Below, in pieces: positions 1 to 10,075 of a stretch of DNA of 64,000 nt. A model generated the notes under the pieces. That model did not search any database, was not told the origin of the DNA, and worked only from the letters and a program-made list of their open reading frames with translations. Source of the stretch: Pseudonocardia sp. ICBG1293 (GTDB lineage: Bacteria > Actinomycetota > Actinomycetes > Mycobacteriales > Pseudonocardiaceae); the NCBI RefSeq assembly GCF_020131355.1, contig NZ_JAHLEL010000051.1, forward strand, positions 310,001 to 374,000, written 5' to 3'. Position 1 is the stretch's first letter, and each line of letters opens with the position of its first letter. The translations under genes were made by a program, and so were the position numbers.

Positions 1-331
1 CGTGACCGCCATCGTCAAGCCGTTCGTCCTGGAGGACGTCAAGGGCGCGCTGGAGCAGATCGGCGTCCTCGGCCTGACCATCAGCGAGGTCCAGGGCTAC
101 GGCCGCCAGAAGGGCCACACCGAGGTCTACCGGGGCGCGGAGTACTCGGTCGACTTCGTGCCGAAGGTCCGCGTCGAGGTCGTCGTCGACGACGCGCTGC
201 TGGACAAGGTCGTCGACGCGGTCGTCGAGGCCGCCCGCACCGGCAAGATCGGTGACGGCAAGGTCTGGGTGACCCCGGTCGAGACCGTGGTCCGCGTCCG
301 CACCGGGGAACGCGGCGCCGACGCCATCTGA
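1..331 (+). CDS. glnB: Nitrogen regulatory protein P-II, first copy (5' end cut by window)
   Basis: P-II signal protein, a trimer that senses 2-oxoglutarate and ATP/ADP and controls ammonium channels and glutamine synthetase regulation. The visible residues match the second P-II gene of this window almost throughout, so the gene begins about 9 bases before the window (MKL missing) and the GTG at position 2 is the internal Val4. With that numbering Tyr51, the T-loop residue modified by GlnD, lies in YRGAEYSVDF. The B-loop TGKIGDGKVW and a normal C-terminus (VRVRTGERGADAI) are present, giving a full length of about 112 aa. By analogy with the second copy, an amt gene may lie just upstream outside the window. 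A strong hairpin follows 16 bases after the stop. The symbol glnB versus glnK cannot be decided from sequence alone. Confidence 0.95.
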   Translation, partial: VTAIVKPFVLEDVKGALEQIGVLGLTISEVQGYGRQKGHTEVYRGAEYSVDFVPKVRVEVVVDDALLDKVVDAVVEAARTGKIGDGKVWVTPVETVVRVRTGERGADAI

Positions 332-347
332 CCCGTGCACCACCGCC

Positions 348-388
348 GACGGCCCGTCGTGCTCCCGACCGGAGCACGGCGGGCCGTC
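348..388 (+). terminator. Rho-independent-type hairpin after the first P-II gene
   Basis: Two 18-base arms (348-365 and 371-388) pair completely, with one G-U pair, around a 5-base loop. No T-tract follows, which is common for actinobacterial terminators. It lies between the first P-II gene and glnD, so it probably ends P-II transcription. It also argues that glnD starts downstream of it rather than at the earlier in-frame GTG at 335. Confidence 0.75.
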
Positions 389-466
389 CGGCGTCCGCAC
401 CACAAACGGACAACAGGGCAGGTATCGGAGCTCACGAGGCTCCGGACCCGGAAGAACAGAAAGCGG

Positions 467-2878
467 GTGGCGCGGGGCGATGACGGTCCTCGGGTCGGGC
501 GAAGCGCGGACCTGGTCAAGGCGAAATCGGTCCTCCTGGAATCCAACGGCCGGCACCACCACGGCCCGGAGGCGTTACGGGCCGCTCTGGTCGACCTGCA
601 CGACTTCTGGCTCTCCTCCCGGTGCACGGCACTCGGGATCGGCGGCGAGGGCGGCGGCACGGCACTGGCGGCCGTCGGCGCCCTCGGCCGGCGTGAGCTC
701 TGCCCCTGGTCCGACCTGGACCTGGTGCTCCTGCACGACGGACGGACCGACGTCGACGGCCTCGCCGAGAAGCTCTGGTACCCGCTCTGGGACGCCGGGA
801 TCGGCCTGGACCACTCCGTGCGCACCCCCGGACAGGCCGTCCAGGTCGCGGCCACCGACCTGCGGGCGGCCCTCGGGCTGCTGGAGCTGCGGCACGTCGC
901 CGGGGACGCGGCCCTGACCGGCAAGGTCCGCGACGCCGTCCGCGCGGCCTGGCGGGCCGGGATGCGCAGCCGGTTCGACGAGATCGTCGACACGACCACC
1001 GAGCGGTGGCGGCGCAACGGCGACGTCGCCCACCGCATCGAGCCGGACCTGAAGAACGGCCACGGCGGCCTGCGGGACGTCCAGCTGCTCGACGCCCTGG
1101 CCACCGCCCAGCTCGTCGACCGTCCGGGACCCGACGTCGCCGCCGCCCGCACCCTGCTCCTCGACGTGCGCACCGAGCTGCACCGGCTCTCCGGCCGGGC
1201 CCGTGACGTCCTGCGTGCCCAGGAGGCCGACGACATCGCCACGACCCTCGACGTCGGGGACCGGTTCGACCTCGCCCGCGCCCTGTCCGGGGCGGCGCGC
1301 GCGGTCGCCTTCGCGACCGAGGTCGGGCTGCGTCAGGCCCGCAACGCGCTGCCGCGTCGAGGACTCGCCGCGCTCCGCCGCCCGCCGGTGCGCCGGCCGC
1401 TGGACTCCGGTGTCGTCGAGCACGCCGGCGAGGTCGGGCTCGCCCGTGACGCCTCGGCGACGAAGGACCCCGCCCTGGTCCTGCGGGTCGCCGCCACCGC
1501 GGCCCGCACCGGGCTGCCGATCTCCGCGGGCACGCTGTCCCGGCTCGCCGACACCGCGCCCGAGCTGCGCGCCCCGTGGCCGCGGACCGCCCTGGCCGAG
1601 CTGCTCGCGCTGCTCGGGACGGGCAAGGCGGCCGTCGCCGTCGTCGAGTCGCTGGACCGCACCGGGCTGTGGGGCCGGCTGTTCCCCGAGTGGGGCGCGG
1701 TGCGCGACCTGCCGCCGCGGGACCGCACGCACGTCTGGACCGTCGACCGCCACCTCGTCGAGGTCTGCGCCGAGGCGGCCCGCCTCACCACCCGGGTGGC
1801 GCGGCCGGACCTGCTGCTGGTCGGCGCTCTGCTGCACGACATCGGCAAGGGCCGCGGGGGCGACCACTCGGTGGTGGGGGAGTCGCTGGTCCGGCAGATC
1901 GGCGAGCGGCTCGGCCTGCGCGAGGGGGACCTGGTGCTGCTCGCGGCGATGGTGCGCCACCACCTGCTGCTGCCGCACACCGCCACCCGCCGCGACCCGG
2001 ACGACCCGGCGACGGTGTCGCGGGTGCTGGACACGCTGCGCGAGGCCGTCGCACCGGGCGGCCGGGGCGACGTCGACGTCGCGGTGCTCCTGGAGCTGCT
2101 CGACGCGCTGGCCGAGGCCGACTCGCTCGGCACCGGACCGGGGGTGTGGAGCCCGTGGCGGCGGACCCTCATCCAGGGCCTGGCCGGGCGGTGCCTGTCC
2201 GCGCTCGACGGCCGCCCGTTCGTCGAGCCCGGCCCGCCGGACCCGGCCCACCGGGAGATGGTCGACGCGGTCACGGCGGCGGGCGAGCCGCAGGTCCGCT
2301 TCGTCGGCGAGGACGGCGTCTCCACCGTCACCGTCGCGCTGCCCGACGGGCGCGGCGTGCTGTCGGCGGTCGCGGGGGTGCTGGCCCTGCACTCGTTGCA
2401 GGTGCACACCGCGGGGGTGACCGTGACCGACGGGGTCGCGGTCGAGACCTTCGCCGTCACCCCGCGGTTCGGCGGGCTGCCCGACCCGGCGCTGGTCCGC
2501 TCGGACCTGGTGCGGGTGCGAGCCGGGTCGCTGGACCTCGCCGAGGCGCTGGCCCGCAAGGAACGCGACTACGCACCGTCGACGCCGGAGGTGGAGCGCA
2601 CCGCCCCGCCCCGGGTGCTGTGGTTCGACGACGAGGCCACCGGCGCGGTCGTGCTGGAGCTGCGCGGCACCGACCGGATCGGGCTGCTGCACCACGTCAC
2701 CGCCGCGCTCGAACGGACCGGTGTCGACCTCGTCTGGGCCCGGGTCGAGACCCTGGGGTCCTCGGTCGTCGACTCGTTCGGCATCGGCGGTTCCCCGGAC
2801 CGGGCCGCCCGCGCCGCGATCGAGTCCGCGGTCCTCACCGTGGCCGCCGGACGGGGGGAGGCCCGGGCGGGCACGTGA
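467..2878 (+). CDS. glnD: Bifunctional [protein-PII] uridylyl/adenylyl-transferase and removing enzyme GlnD
   Basis: Modifies and demodifies P-II at Tyr51 in response to nitrogen status. In Corynebacterium and Streptomyces this is adenylylation. Domains in order: nucleotidyltransferase with GRRELCPWSDLDL (about residues 74-87), the GlnD/GlnE helper motif DLKNGHGGLRD (about 195-205), an HD phosphohydrolase with LLHDIGKG and DHS (about 455-468) for removal of the nucleotide, and two C-terminal ACT domains (about 620-690 and 728-800) that sense glutamine. The open frame extends up to a GTG at 335, but that would place a terminator hairpin inside the gene. The GTG at 467 gives 803 aa, within the family range; the exact start is uncertain because no clear ribosome binding site is visible. 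It sits between two P-II genes and before amt, so the system and its substrates are together. Confidence 0.9.
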   Translation: MARGDDGPRVGRSADLVKAKSVLLESNGRHHHGPEALRAALVDLHDFWLSSRCTALGIGGEGGGTALAAVGALGRRELCPWSDLDLVLLHDGRTDVDGLAEKLWYPLWDAGIGLDHSVRTPGQAVQVAATDLRAALGLLELRHVAGDAALTGKVRDAVRAAWRAGMRSRFDEIVDTTTERWRRNGDVAHRIEPDLKNGHGGLRDVQLLDALATAQLVDRPGPDVAAARTLLLDVRTELHRLSGRARDVLRAQEADDIATTLDVGDRFDLARALSGAARAVAFATEVGLRQARNALPRRGLAALRRPPVRRPLDSGVVEHAGEVGLARDASATKDPALVLRVAATAARTGLPISAGTLSRLADTAPELRAPWPRTALAELLALLGTGKAAVAVVESLDRTGLWGRLFPEWGAVRDLPPRDRTHVWTVDRHLVEVCAEAARLTTRVARPDLLLVGALLHDIGKGRGGDHSVVGESLVRQIGERLGLREGDLVLLAAMVRHHLLLPHTATRRDPDDPATVSRVLDTLREAVAPGGRGDVDVAVLLELLDALAEADSLGTGPGVWSPWRRTLIQGLAGRCLSALDGRPFVEPGPPDPAHREMVDAVTAAGEPQVRFVGEDGVSTVTVALPDGRGVLSAVAGVLALHSLQVHTAGVTVTDGVAVETFAVTPRFGGLPDPALVRSDLVRVRAGSLDLAEALARKERDYAPSTPEVERTAPPRVLWFDDEATGAVVLELRGTDRIGLLHHVTAALERTGVDLVWARVETLGSSVVDSFGIGGSPDRAARAAIESAVLTVAAGRGEARAGT

Positions 2879-2977
2879 GGCAGGTCGTGTCGTCTTGCAA
2901 CGGCGCCCATCCGGAGACGATCATGCTCGTCGCCGGTGCGGGCCCGCCCGGTGCAGTGTGCGACGAGGAGTGTCGAC

Positions 2978-4266
<1,289 letters not shown>

Positions 4267-4270
<4 letters not shown>

Positions 4271-4605
4271 AGCTGGTGACCGCGATCGTCAAGCCGTTCG
4301 TCCTGGGCGAGGTCAAGGACGCGCTCTCCGAGCTCGGGGTACTGGGGCTGACGACCTCGGAGGTCCAGGGCTTCGGACGCCAGAAGGGGCACACCGAGGT
4401 CTACCGGGGCGCGGAGTACTCGGTCGACTTCGTGCCGAAGGTGAAGGTGGAGGTCCTCGTCGACGACGAGCGGGCCGGCCGGGTCGTGCAGGCCGTCGTC
4501 GACGCCGCGCACACCGGCCGGATCGGCGACGGCAAGGTCTGGGGCGTCCCGGTGGAGACCGTGGTCCGCGTCCGCACCGGCGAGCGCGGCACCGACGCCC
4601 TGTAG
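4267..4605 (+). CDS. glnK: Nitrogen regulatory protein P-II, second copy
   Basis: Full-length 112-aa P-II protein starting MKLVTAIVKPF. It has Tyr51 in YRGAEYSVDF, the T-loop, and the B-loop TGRIGDGKVW. A GAGGAGGGG ribosome binding site lies inside the end of amt, and the ATG overlaps the amt stop, so the two are translationally coupled. This is the arrangement of GlnK, which plugs its cognate Amt when ammonium is plentiful. It differs from the first copy mainly in the variable loops and in GVPVE for VTPVE near the C-terminus. The close similarity of the two P-II proteins suggests a recent duplication or gene conversion (inference). Confidence 0.95.
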
Positions 4606-4690
4606 CCCTGCGGCCGACCGGGTGATCATCACCGGCCCCGCCGCCCCGGCCCACCCGGCGCCCGCCCCACCCGCACCGGGGCGTTGATCA

Positions 4691-4724
4691 GCACGTTCGC
4701 GCCCCGCGCAGGGCGGGAACGTGC
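4691..4724 (+). terminator. Hairpin after amt-glnK
   Basis: GCACGTTC (4691-4698) pairs with GAACGTGC (4717-4724), and an inner CGCCC pairs with GGGCG across one G-G mismatch. A second smaller palindrome (GGTGATCATCACC) lies just after the glnK stop. Together they form a plausible terminator in the 217-base gap before the next gene. No gene is visible in that gap. Confidence 0.5.
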
Positions 4725-4822
4725 GTCCCGCGGCCCGGCGGGCCGGGCCGGGGACGGTCCGCGGCGGGCCGGACACACCGGGTGATCGGAACGATCCGGG
4801 CGACCGGACCGTTTCACCACAC

Positions 4823-5512
4823 ATGACCACCGCCCGTGCCGTGCCGACCGGCGCCGCCCCGCCGACCCGCGACACCGAGCCCCGCCCCGCCGTCCCCGAC
4901 GGCACCGCCGCACCCGGCGCCTCGCCGCACGTCGGCCCGGACGACGGTGCCCCGTCCGGCGACGGTCCGGCCGCGCCGATCGTCGTCGTGCTGCCGGGGC
5001 GGTCGCTGCTGCTGGTCGCGGGCATCCCGGGGGCGGGCAAGTCGACCCTGCTCGCCGGGCTCGACGCGCCGGCGGGCACCCGGGTCCTCGACTCGGGGGC
5101 CGCCCGCGCCGTGCTCGCCCGCCTGCTCCCGGACGCGACGCCGTACCCGGCGTACCGGTGGCTGACCCACCTGACCCACCGCGCGTCGGTGGTCACGGTG
5201 GCCCTCGGCCCCGCGGACACCGTGGTGGTGCACCTTCCCGCGACCTCGCCGCGGATGCGGGCGGCGGTGCGTGCGCTGGCCGTGCTCGGCCGCCGCGCGC
5301 CGCACCTGCTGTGGCTCGACACCACCCCTGACCAGGCGCTCGAGGGCCAGCACGCCCGCGGACGAGTGGTGCGGGCGCGCCCGTTCGCGGCGCACGCGGC
5401 CCGCGCCCGCGCCACCGCCGAGGCCCTGGCCACGGGCGGCGAGACCGGGTGGACCTCGGTCCGGCGCACCGATCGTTCCGGTGCCCGTGGGGGGCTGGCG
5501 CTGGCCAAGTAG
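4823..5512 (+). CDS. P-loop ATP/GTP-binding protein next to ffh
   Basis: 229-aa protein with a Walker A motif GIPGAGKS (about residues 71-78) after a 60-residue proline/alanine-rich N-terminus that is probably disordered. The rest resembles small AAA/zeta-type P-loop kinases: a strand ending in VLDSG after the P-loop and WLDTTPDQALEGQHARGR with a basic stretch later. The substrate is unknown. The ATG at 4823 has no good ribosome binding site, so a leaderless start or a later start nearer the P-loop is possible. It ends 10 bases before ffh, suggesting co-transcription. No secretion or membrane signal is seen. Confidence 0.7.
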   Translation: MTTARAVPTGAAPPTRDTEPRPAVPDGTAAPGASPHVGPDDGAPSGDGPAAPIVVVLPGRSLLLVAGIPGAGKSTLLAGLDAPAGTRVLDSGAARAVLARLLPDATPYPAYRWLTHLTHRASVVTVALGPADTVVVHLPATSPRMRAAVRALAVLGRRAPHLLWLDTTPDQALEGQHARGRVVRARPFAAHAARARATAEALATGGETGWTSVRRTDRSGARGGLALAK

Positions 5513-5522
5513 GCTGGTAAGG

Positions 5523-7091
5523 GTGTTCGACTCCCTCTCCGAGCGGCTCGGATCCACGCTGCGCGACCTGCGCGGCAAGGGCCGGCTCTCCGACGCCGAC
5601 ATCGACGCCACCGCGCGCGAGATCCGGATCGCGCTGCTGGAGGCGGACGTCGCCCTGCCGGTGGTGCGCGGGTTCATCACGCGCATCAAGGACCGGGCCA
5701 AGGGCGCGGAGGTCTCCCAGGCCCTGAACCCGGCCCAGCAGGTCGTCAAGATCGTGAACGAGGAACTCGTCGCGATCCTCGGCGGCGAGACGCGGCGGCT
5801 GCACCTGGCCAAGGAACCGCCGACCGTCATCATGCTGGCCGGACTGCAGGGTGCCGGTAAGACGACCCTGGCGGGCAAGCTCGCACGCTGGCTCAAGGGG
5901 CAGGGGCACACCCCGCTGCTCGTGGCCTGTGACCTGCAGCGGCCCAACGCGGTGAACCAGCTGCAGATCGTCGGCGATCGCGCCGGCGTCCCGACCTGGG
6001 CACCGCACCCCGGTGCCACCGGGTCCGGCGAGCTCCCCGAGGGGCCCGGCGACCCGGTCGGCGTCGCCCGCGACGGCATCGCCCACGCCCGGGACAAGCA
6101 GTACGACGTGGTCGTCGTCGACACCGCGGGACGCCTGGGCGTGGACGAGGAGCTGATGCGCCAGGCCTCCGACATCCGGGACGCGGTGCAGCCCGACGAG
6201 GTCCTGTTCGTCGTCGACGCGATGATCGGTCAGGACGCGGTGGCCACGGCCGAGGCGTTCCGCGACGGCGTCGGCTTCACCGGGGTCGTGCTCACCAAGC
6301 TCGACGGCGACGCCCGCGGTGGTGCGGCGCTGAGCGTCCGCGAGGTCACCGGGCAGCCGATCCTCTTCGCCTCCAACGGCGAGAAGCTCGAGGACTTCGA
6401 CGTCTTCCACCCCGACCGGATGTCCTCCCGCATCCTCGGGATGGGCGACCTGCTCACCCTGATCGAGCAGGCCGAGCAGGTCTTCGACGCCGAGCAGGCC
6501 GCGGCCGCCGCCGCCAAGATCAGCTCCGGCGAGCTGTCCCTGGAGGACTTCCTCCAGCAGATGCTGCAGCTGCGCAAGATGGGGCCGATCGGCAACATCC
6601 TGAACATGCTCCCGGGGATGAACTCGGGGCAGGCGAAGGCCGCGCTCGAGCAGGTCGACGACCGCCAGATCGACCGCCTGCAGGCCATCATCCGCGGTAT
6701 GACCCCCGCCGAGCGGGAGGACCCGAAGATCATCAACGCGTCGCGCAGGCAGCGCATCGCGAACGGGTCCGGCGTCTCCGTCTCCGACGTGAACGACCTG
6801 GTCAACCGCTTCTTCGAGGCCCGCAAGATGATGAAGCAGATGGCCGGGCAGTTCGGCTTCGGTGGGGGCGGGCGCAGCGCGACCAAGAAGGTCCCGAAGA
6901 ACCCGCGCAAGGCCAGGCAGGCCAAGAAGGGCCGGCGCAGCGGCAACCCCGCGAACCGCGCCGCCTCCGGTGCGCCGGACCTGTCGAACCTGCCACCGGG
7001 CCTGCAGCAGCTCCCGCCGGGTCTGGGCAACCTCGACCAGCTCCCGCCCGGGTTCGACCCGTCGAAGCTGAACTTCGGGAAGAAGAAGTAG
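5523..7091 (+). CDS. ffh: Signal recognition particle protein SRP54
   Basis: GTPase that binds 4.5S RNA and signal sequences and delivers ribosomes to FtsY. The N domain begins MFDSLSERLGSTLRDLRGKG. The G domain has GLQGAGKTT (about residues 107-115), DTAGR (about 199) and TKLDGDARGG (about 258). The methionine-rich M domain includes LRKMGPIGNILNMLPGMNSG and the RNA-binding helix RRQRIANGSG. The C-terminal tail carries LPPGLQQLPPGLGNLDQLPPG, a proline-rich end seen in actinobacterial homologues. GTG start after GGTAAGG; 522 aa, the usual size. Confidence 0.97.
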   Translation: MFDSLSERLGSTLRDLRGKGRLSDADIDATAREIRIALLEADVALPVVRGFITRIKDRAKGAEVSQALNPAQQVVKIVNEELVAILGGETRRLHLAKEPPTVIMLAGLQGAGKTTLAGKLARWLKGQGHTPLLVACDLQRPNAVNQLQIVGDRAGVPTWAPHPGATGSGELPEGPGDPVGVARDGIAHARDKQYDVVVVDTAGRLGVDEELMRQASDIRDAVQPDEVLFVVDAMIGQDAVATAEAFRDGVGFTGVVLTKLDGDARGGAALSVREVTGQPILFASNGEKLEDFDVFHPDRMSSRILGMGDLLTLIEQAEQVFDAEQAAAAAAKISSGELSLEDFLQQMLQLRKMGPIGNILNMLPGMNSGQAKAALEQVDDRQIDRLQAIIRGMTPAEREDPKIINASRRQRIANGSGVSVSDVNDLVNRFFEARKMMKQMAGQFGFGGGGRSATKKVPKNPRKARQAKKGRRSGNPANRAASGAPDLSNLPPGLQQLPPGLGNLDQLPPGFDPSKLNFGKKK

Positions 7092-7101
7092 CCTCCGGCG
7101 C

Positions 7102-8220
7102 ATGTCTGATCTTCCGGCCGCAGGGTGGCGGCTCCGCGGGACGGTGCTCGGCCCGGACGGCGCCACCGGCACGACCCTGTACGTCGACGGTTCCGGGCGG
7201 GTCAGCCCGGAGCCGCTGCCGGGTGCGGAGGACCTGGTCACCGACGGCTGGATCGTCCCCGGCCTGGTCGACGCGCACTGCCACGTCGGCCTCGGTCCGG
7301 ACGGTCCGGTCACCGACCTCGAGGAGTGCGCGGCCCAGGCACGCACCGACCGCGACGCGGGCACCCTGCTGCTGCGTGACTGCGGTTCCCCGGTCGACAC
7401 CTCGCCCCTGCAGGCCCGCGACGACCTGCCGGAGATCATCCGCGCGGGTCGGCACGTCGCGCGGCCCAAGCGCTACATCCCCGGGCTGGCCGCCGAGCTC
7501 GACGACCCGCGTCTGCTCGTCGACGAGGTGCGTGCCCAGGCGGCACGGGGCGACGGCTGGGTGAAGCTGGTGGGGGACTGGATCGACCGCGCCGCGGGCC
7601 CGGACGACGCCGACCTCGAACCGCTGTGGCCCGACGACGTGCTCGCCGAGGCGATCGCCGCCGCGCACGAGGCGGGCGCCCGGGTCACCGCGCACGTGTT
7701 CGGCACCGCCGCGCTGCCCGGGCTGGTCCGTGCGGGGATCGACTGCATCGAGCACGGCACCGGCCTGACCGACGACCTGATCGCCGAGATGGCCGCCCGC
7801 GGCACCGCGCTCGTCCCGACCCTGATCAACGTCGAGACCTTCCCCGGCATCGCCGAGAAGGCCGTGAAGTACCCCCGCTACGCCGGGCACATGCGGGACC
7901 TGCACGCCCACGCCTGGGAGACCGTCGGCCGCGCGATCGAGGCCGGCGTGCCCGTCTACGCGGGAACCGACGCCGGCGGTGGCATCCGGCACGGCCGGAT
8001 CGCCGACGAGATCGCCGAGCTCGCCCGCGCCGGGCACCCCGACCCGATCGGGGCCGCCTCCTGGGCGGCGCGGGCCTGGCTGGGGCGTCCTGCCGGCCCC
8101 ACGCCGGGCGTCCTGGCCGACCTGGTCGTGTACGACCGTGACCCGCGGGCGGATCTCGGCGTGCTGCGGGCCCCGTCGGTGGTCCTGGTCCGCGGACGTC
8201 GGGTATCAACGGGGGCATGA
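7102..8220 (+). CDS. Amidohydrolase-family metal-dependent hydrolase
   Basis: 372-aa TIM-barrel hydrolase. Visible metal/active-site motifs are HCH in VDAHCHVGL (about residue 58), Lys in WVKLVGDW, His in VTAHVFG, His in CIEHGTG and Asp in YAGTDAGGG. These are the ligands of imidazolonepropionase/prolidase-like amidohydrolases. The substrate cannot be inferred. It starts 10 bases after ffh and its stop overlaps the next start (ATGA), so it belongs to the ffh transcription unit. A homologue next to ffh is common in actinobacteria, but no link to protein targeting is established. Confidence 0.85.
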   Translation: MSDLPAAGWRLRGTVLGPDGATGTTLYVDGSGRVSPEPLPGAEDLVTDGWIVPGLVDAHCHVGLGPDGPVTDLEECAAQARTDRDAGTLLLRDCGSPVDTSPLQARDDLPEIIRAGRHVARPKRYIPGLAAELDDPRLLVDEVRAQAARGDGWVKLVGDWIDRAAGPDDADLEPLWPDDVLAEAIAAAHEAGARVTAHVFGTAALPGLVRAGIDCIEHGTGLTDDLIAEMAARGTALVPTLINVETFPGIAEKAVKYPRYAGHMRDLHAHAWETVGRAIEAGVPVYAGTDAGGGIRHGRIADEIAELARAGHPDPIGAASWAARAWLGRPAGPTPGVLADLVVYDRDPRADLGVLRAPSVVLVRGRRVSTGA

Positions 8221-9188
8221 GCAGTTCGCCCGGTTCGCCACCGGGGCCGCCCGGGGCCTCCGCCGACGACCCGGCCGGCTCCACCCCGTCCCCCGCCGCC
8301 GCCCCGCCGCCCGCCGGGTGGCCGGGCGGGCCCCCGCCGTACGGGCCCGGTCCCCACGGCCCGGCTCCCCACGGCCCGGGTCCCTACGCCCCGGGTCCCT
8401 ACGCCCCGGGTCCCTACGGCCCCGGTCCCCACGGCCCGGCGTCCGCGCCGCACGGTCCGCCGCCCCGGCGCGGGCTGTTCGGCATCGAGCCCTCGCCGCC
8501 CCCGCCGCGCCCGTTCCGGGGGCTGTTGGCCTTCCTCGTCGTCGAGGTCGTGTTCCTCGGGTCGTCGTTCCTGCTGGCGCTGGGGCTGGGCGAGGTGAAC
8601 TCCGCACAGGAGGTCCTGCTCGCGATCGTCGTCCCGACGATCCTGGCCGCGCTGACCTGCGTGGTCTGGACCCGGGTGTTCGGCAGTGGCCCGGCCGCCG
8701 ACCTGGGCCTGAGGTTCCGCTGGGAGGACGTCGGCATCGGGCTGCTGATCGGCGTCGCGGGACTGTTCGTGACGATCCCGGCCGCGCTGGCCTACCTCTA
8801 CCTGGTCGGCCCGGACCTGACGACCTCGGTCGGTGTCGCCTTCGAGGGCATCCGCACGACGTGGCCGGTGGCGCTGGCCGTGATGGTCGGCGTGGTGGTG
8901 GTGGCGCCGGTCTGCGAGGAGATCGTCTACCGCGGGCTGCTGTGGAACGCCGTCGCGTACTGGATCGGCAACCGCTGGGTGGTGTTCGTGCTCACCACGG
9001 CGGTGTTCGCACTGGCCCACCTGGAGTTCCTGCGTGCGCCGCTGCTGTTCGTCGTCGCGCTCCCGCTGGGGATCGCACGGCTGCTGACCGGCCGTGTGAC
9101 CGCCGGGATCGTGGCCCACGCGGTCAACAACTTCCTGCCCGGGCTGGCCCTGGCCCTCATGCTGGTCGGGGCCTTTCCCACGGTCTGA
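8217..9188 (+). CDS. CPBP-family intramembrane metalloprotease with proline-rich N-terminus
   Basis: 323-aa membrane protein of the CPBP (CAAX protease/Abi) family. The first roughly 90 residues are cytoplasmic and consist of Gly-Pro-Tyr/His repeats, followed by about seven hydrophobic segments. Catalytic motifs are EEIVYRGLLW, FALAHLEF and HAVNN, matching the EExxxR, FxxxH and HxxxN signatures. The substrate is unknown; members process prenylated proteins or act in bacteriocin immunity and regulation. Its start overlaps the amidohydrolase stop. Confidence 0.85.
   Translation: MSSSPGSPPGPPGASADDPAGSTPSPAAAPPPAGWPGGPPPYGPGPHGPAPHGPGPYAPGPYAPGPYGPGPHGPASAPHGPPPRRGLFGIEPSPPPPRPFRGLLAFLVVEVVFLGSSFLLALGLGEVNSAQEVLLAIVVPTILAALTCVVWTRVFGSGPAADLGLRFRWEDVGIGLLIGVAGLFVTIPAALAYLYLVGPDLTTSVGVAFEGIRTTWPVALAVMVGVVVVAPVCEEIVYRGLLWNAVAYWIGNRWVVFVLTTAVFALAHLEFLRAPLLFVVALPLGIARLLTGRVTAGIVAHAVNNFLPGLALALMLVGAFPTV
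8345..8440 (+). repeat. 15-bp coding tandem repeat (Gly-Pro-Tyr/His)
   Basis: About six imperfect 15-bp units of the type CCGGGTCCCTACGCC encode GPGPYAPGPYAPGPYGPGPHG in the N-terminus of the CPBP protease. They stay in frame, so copy-number changes would lengthen or shorten the tail without breaking the gene. Confidence 0.8.
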
Positions 9189-9192
9189 ACGA

Positions 9193-9207
9193 CGTCTGGC
9201 AGAATGG
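9193..9207 (+). promoter_or_regulatory. Probable promoter element before rpsP
   Basis: The string CGTCTGGCAGAATGG lies 129 bases before rpsP in the 147-base gap after the CPBP gene. An almost identical string, CGTCTGGCACTATGG, occurs at 13292-13306 before rplS. CAGAAT/CACTAT preceded by TGG resembles an extended -10 element. No convincing -35 is visible. Confidence 0.5.
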
Positions 9208-9335
9208 CCGATCGGGTCCGTGGCCGGCCCTCTACCTGCCACGGCCGACACCTACGAGTGAGCGAGCCCGTAACCCCACGCGAGGCCGGCTGACTCATCG
9301 CAGCACGAATCGACATTCGCGAGGAGCACCACAGC

Positions 9336-9839
9336 GTGGCCGTCAAGATCAAGCTGATGCGTCTGGGCAAGATCCGTCAGCCGTACTACCGCGTCGTCGT
9401 CGCGGACTCCCGTACGCGCCGCAACGGCCGGGCCATCGAGACGATCGGCAAGTACCACCCGAAGAACGAGCCGAGCCTGATCGAGATCGACTCGGACCGT
9501 GCGCAGTACTGGCTGGGTGTCGGCGCGCAGCCGACCGAGTCGGTGCAGAACCTGCTCGAAGTCACCGGCGACTGGCAGAAGTTCAAGGGTCTGCCGGGCA
9601 CCGAGGGCACCCTGAAGCCGCAGGTCGAGAAGGTCGACAAGCTGGCCCGCTTCAACGAGGCGCTGGCTGCGGCCAACGAGGAGCCGACCACCGCGGCCAC
9701 CACCCCGAAGAAGAAGGGTGGCGACCGGGTCGGCAAGACCGCTGACGCCGCCCCGGCCGAGGCCGCGACGAAGAGCGACGACGTCGCCGACGCGACCAAG
9801 GACGCCGCCGAGCCGGCCGCCGAGTCGACCCAGTCGTGA
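9336..9839 (+). CDS. rpsP: 30S ribosomal protein S16
   Basis: Small-subunit protein S16, starting MAVKIKLMRLGKIRQPYYRVVVADSR, the conserved core (about residues 1-85). Beyond the core is a charged, Ala/Lys/Asp-rich extension to residue 167, typical of actinobacterial S16 and probably disordered. GTG start with GAGGAG 9 bases upstream. First gene of the rpsP-khpA-rimM(-trmD-rplS) ribosome-maturation operon. Confidence 0.97.
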   Translation: MAVKIKLMRLGKIRQPYYRVVVADSRTRRNGRAIETIGKYHPKNEPSLIEIDSDRAQYWLGVGAQPTESVQNLLEVTGDWQKFKGLPGTEGTLKPQVEKVDKLARFNEALAAANEEPTTAATTPKKKGGDRVGKTADAAPAEAATKSDDVADATKDAAEPAAESTQS

Positions 9840-9844
9840 CGCTC

Positions 9845-10075
9845 ATGGCGGATGCGCTCGAGCACCTCGTGCGCGGCATCGTCGACCACCCCGACGACGT
9901 CCGGGTGGACCTGGTCACCGGGCGTCGCGGTCGGATCCTCGAGGTCCGGGTGCACCCCGACGACCTCGGGAAGGTGATCGGCCGGGGTGGCCGCACCGCC
10001 ACCGCCCTGCGCAACGTCATCGGTGGTGTGGGCGGTCGCGGCGTGCGCGTCGACGTCGTCGACACCGACCGGTGA
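9845..10075 (+). CDS. khpA: KH-domain RNA-binding protein KhpA
   Basis: 76-aa single KH-domain protein (MADALEHLVRGIVDH...). The RNA-binding GxxG loop is IGRGGRTA at about residues 46-53. KhpA binds RNA, usually with KhpB/Jag, and affects cell division and translation in other bacteria. ATG 9845 matches the family N-terminus; an in-frame GTG at 9836 overlaps the rpsP stop and would add three residues. Its position between rpsP and rimM is the standard one. Confidence 0.93.
   Translation: MADALEHLVRGIVDHPDDVRVDLVTGRRGRILEVRVHPDDLGKVIGRGGRTATALRNVIGGVGGRGVRVDVVDTDR

Noticed and set aside
2..4. GTG at position 2 as start of the first P-II gene
   Set aside because: The second P-II gene shows MKL before the same VTAIVKPF; the GTG is an internal Val and the gene is cut by the window edge.
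575..2695. Long open frame on the minus strand (about 700 codons) across glnD
   Set aside because: GC-rich third-position shadow of glnD; no domain, Arg/Gly/Ala-rich, while the plus strand has clear GlnD domains. Similar shadows occur opposite amt, ffh, lepB, dprA and many others.
8345..8440. Possible CRISPR-like repeat array
   Set aside because: Units are 15 bp with no spacers and code for an in-frame Gly-Pro repeat; no cas genes nearby. The same holds for 23191-23280.
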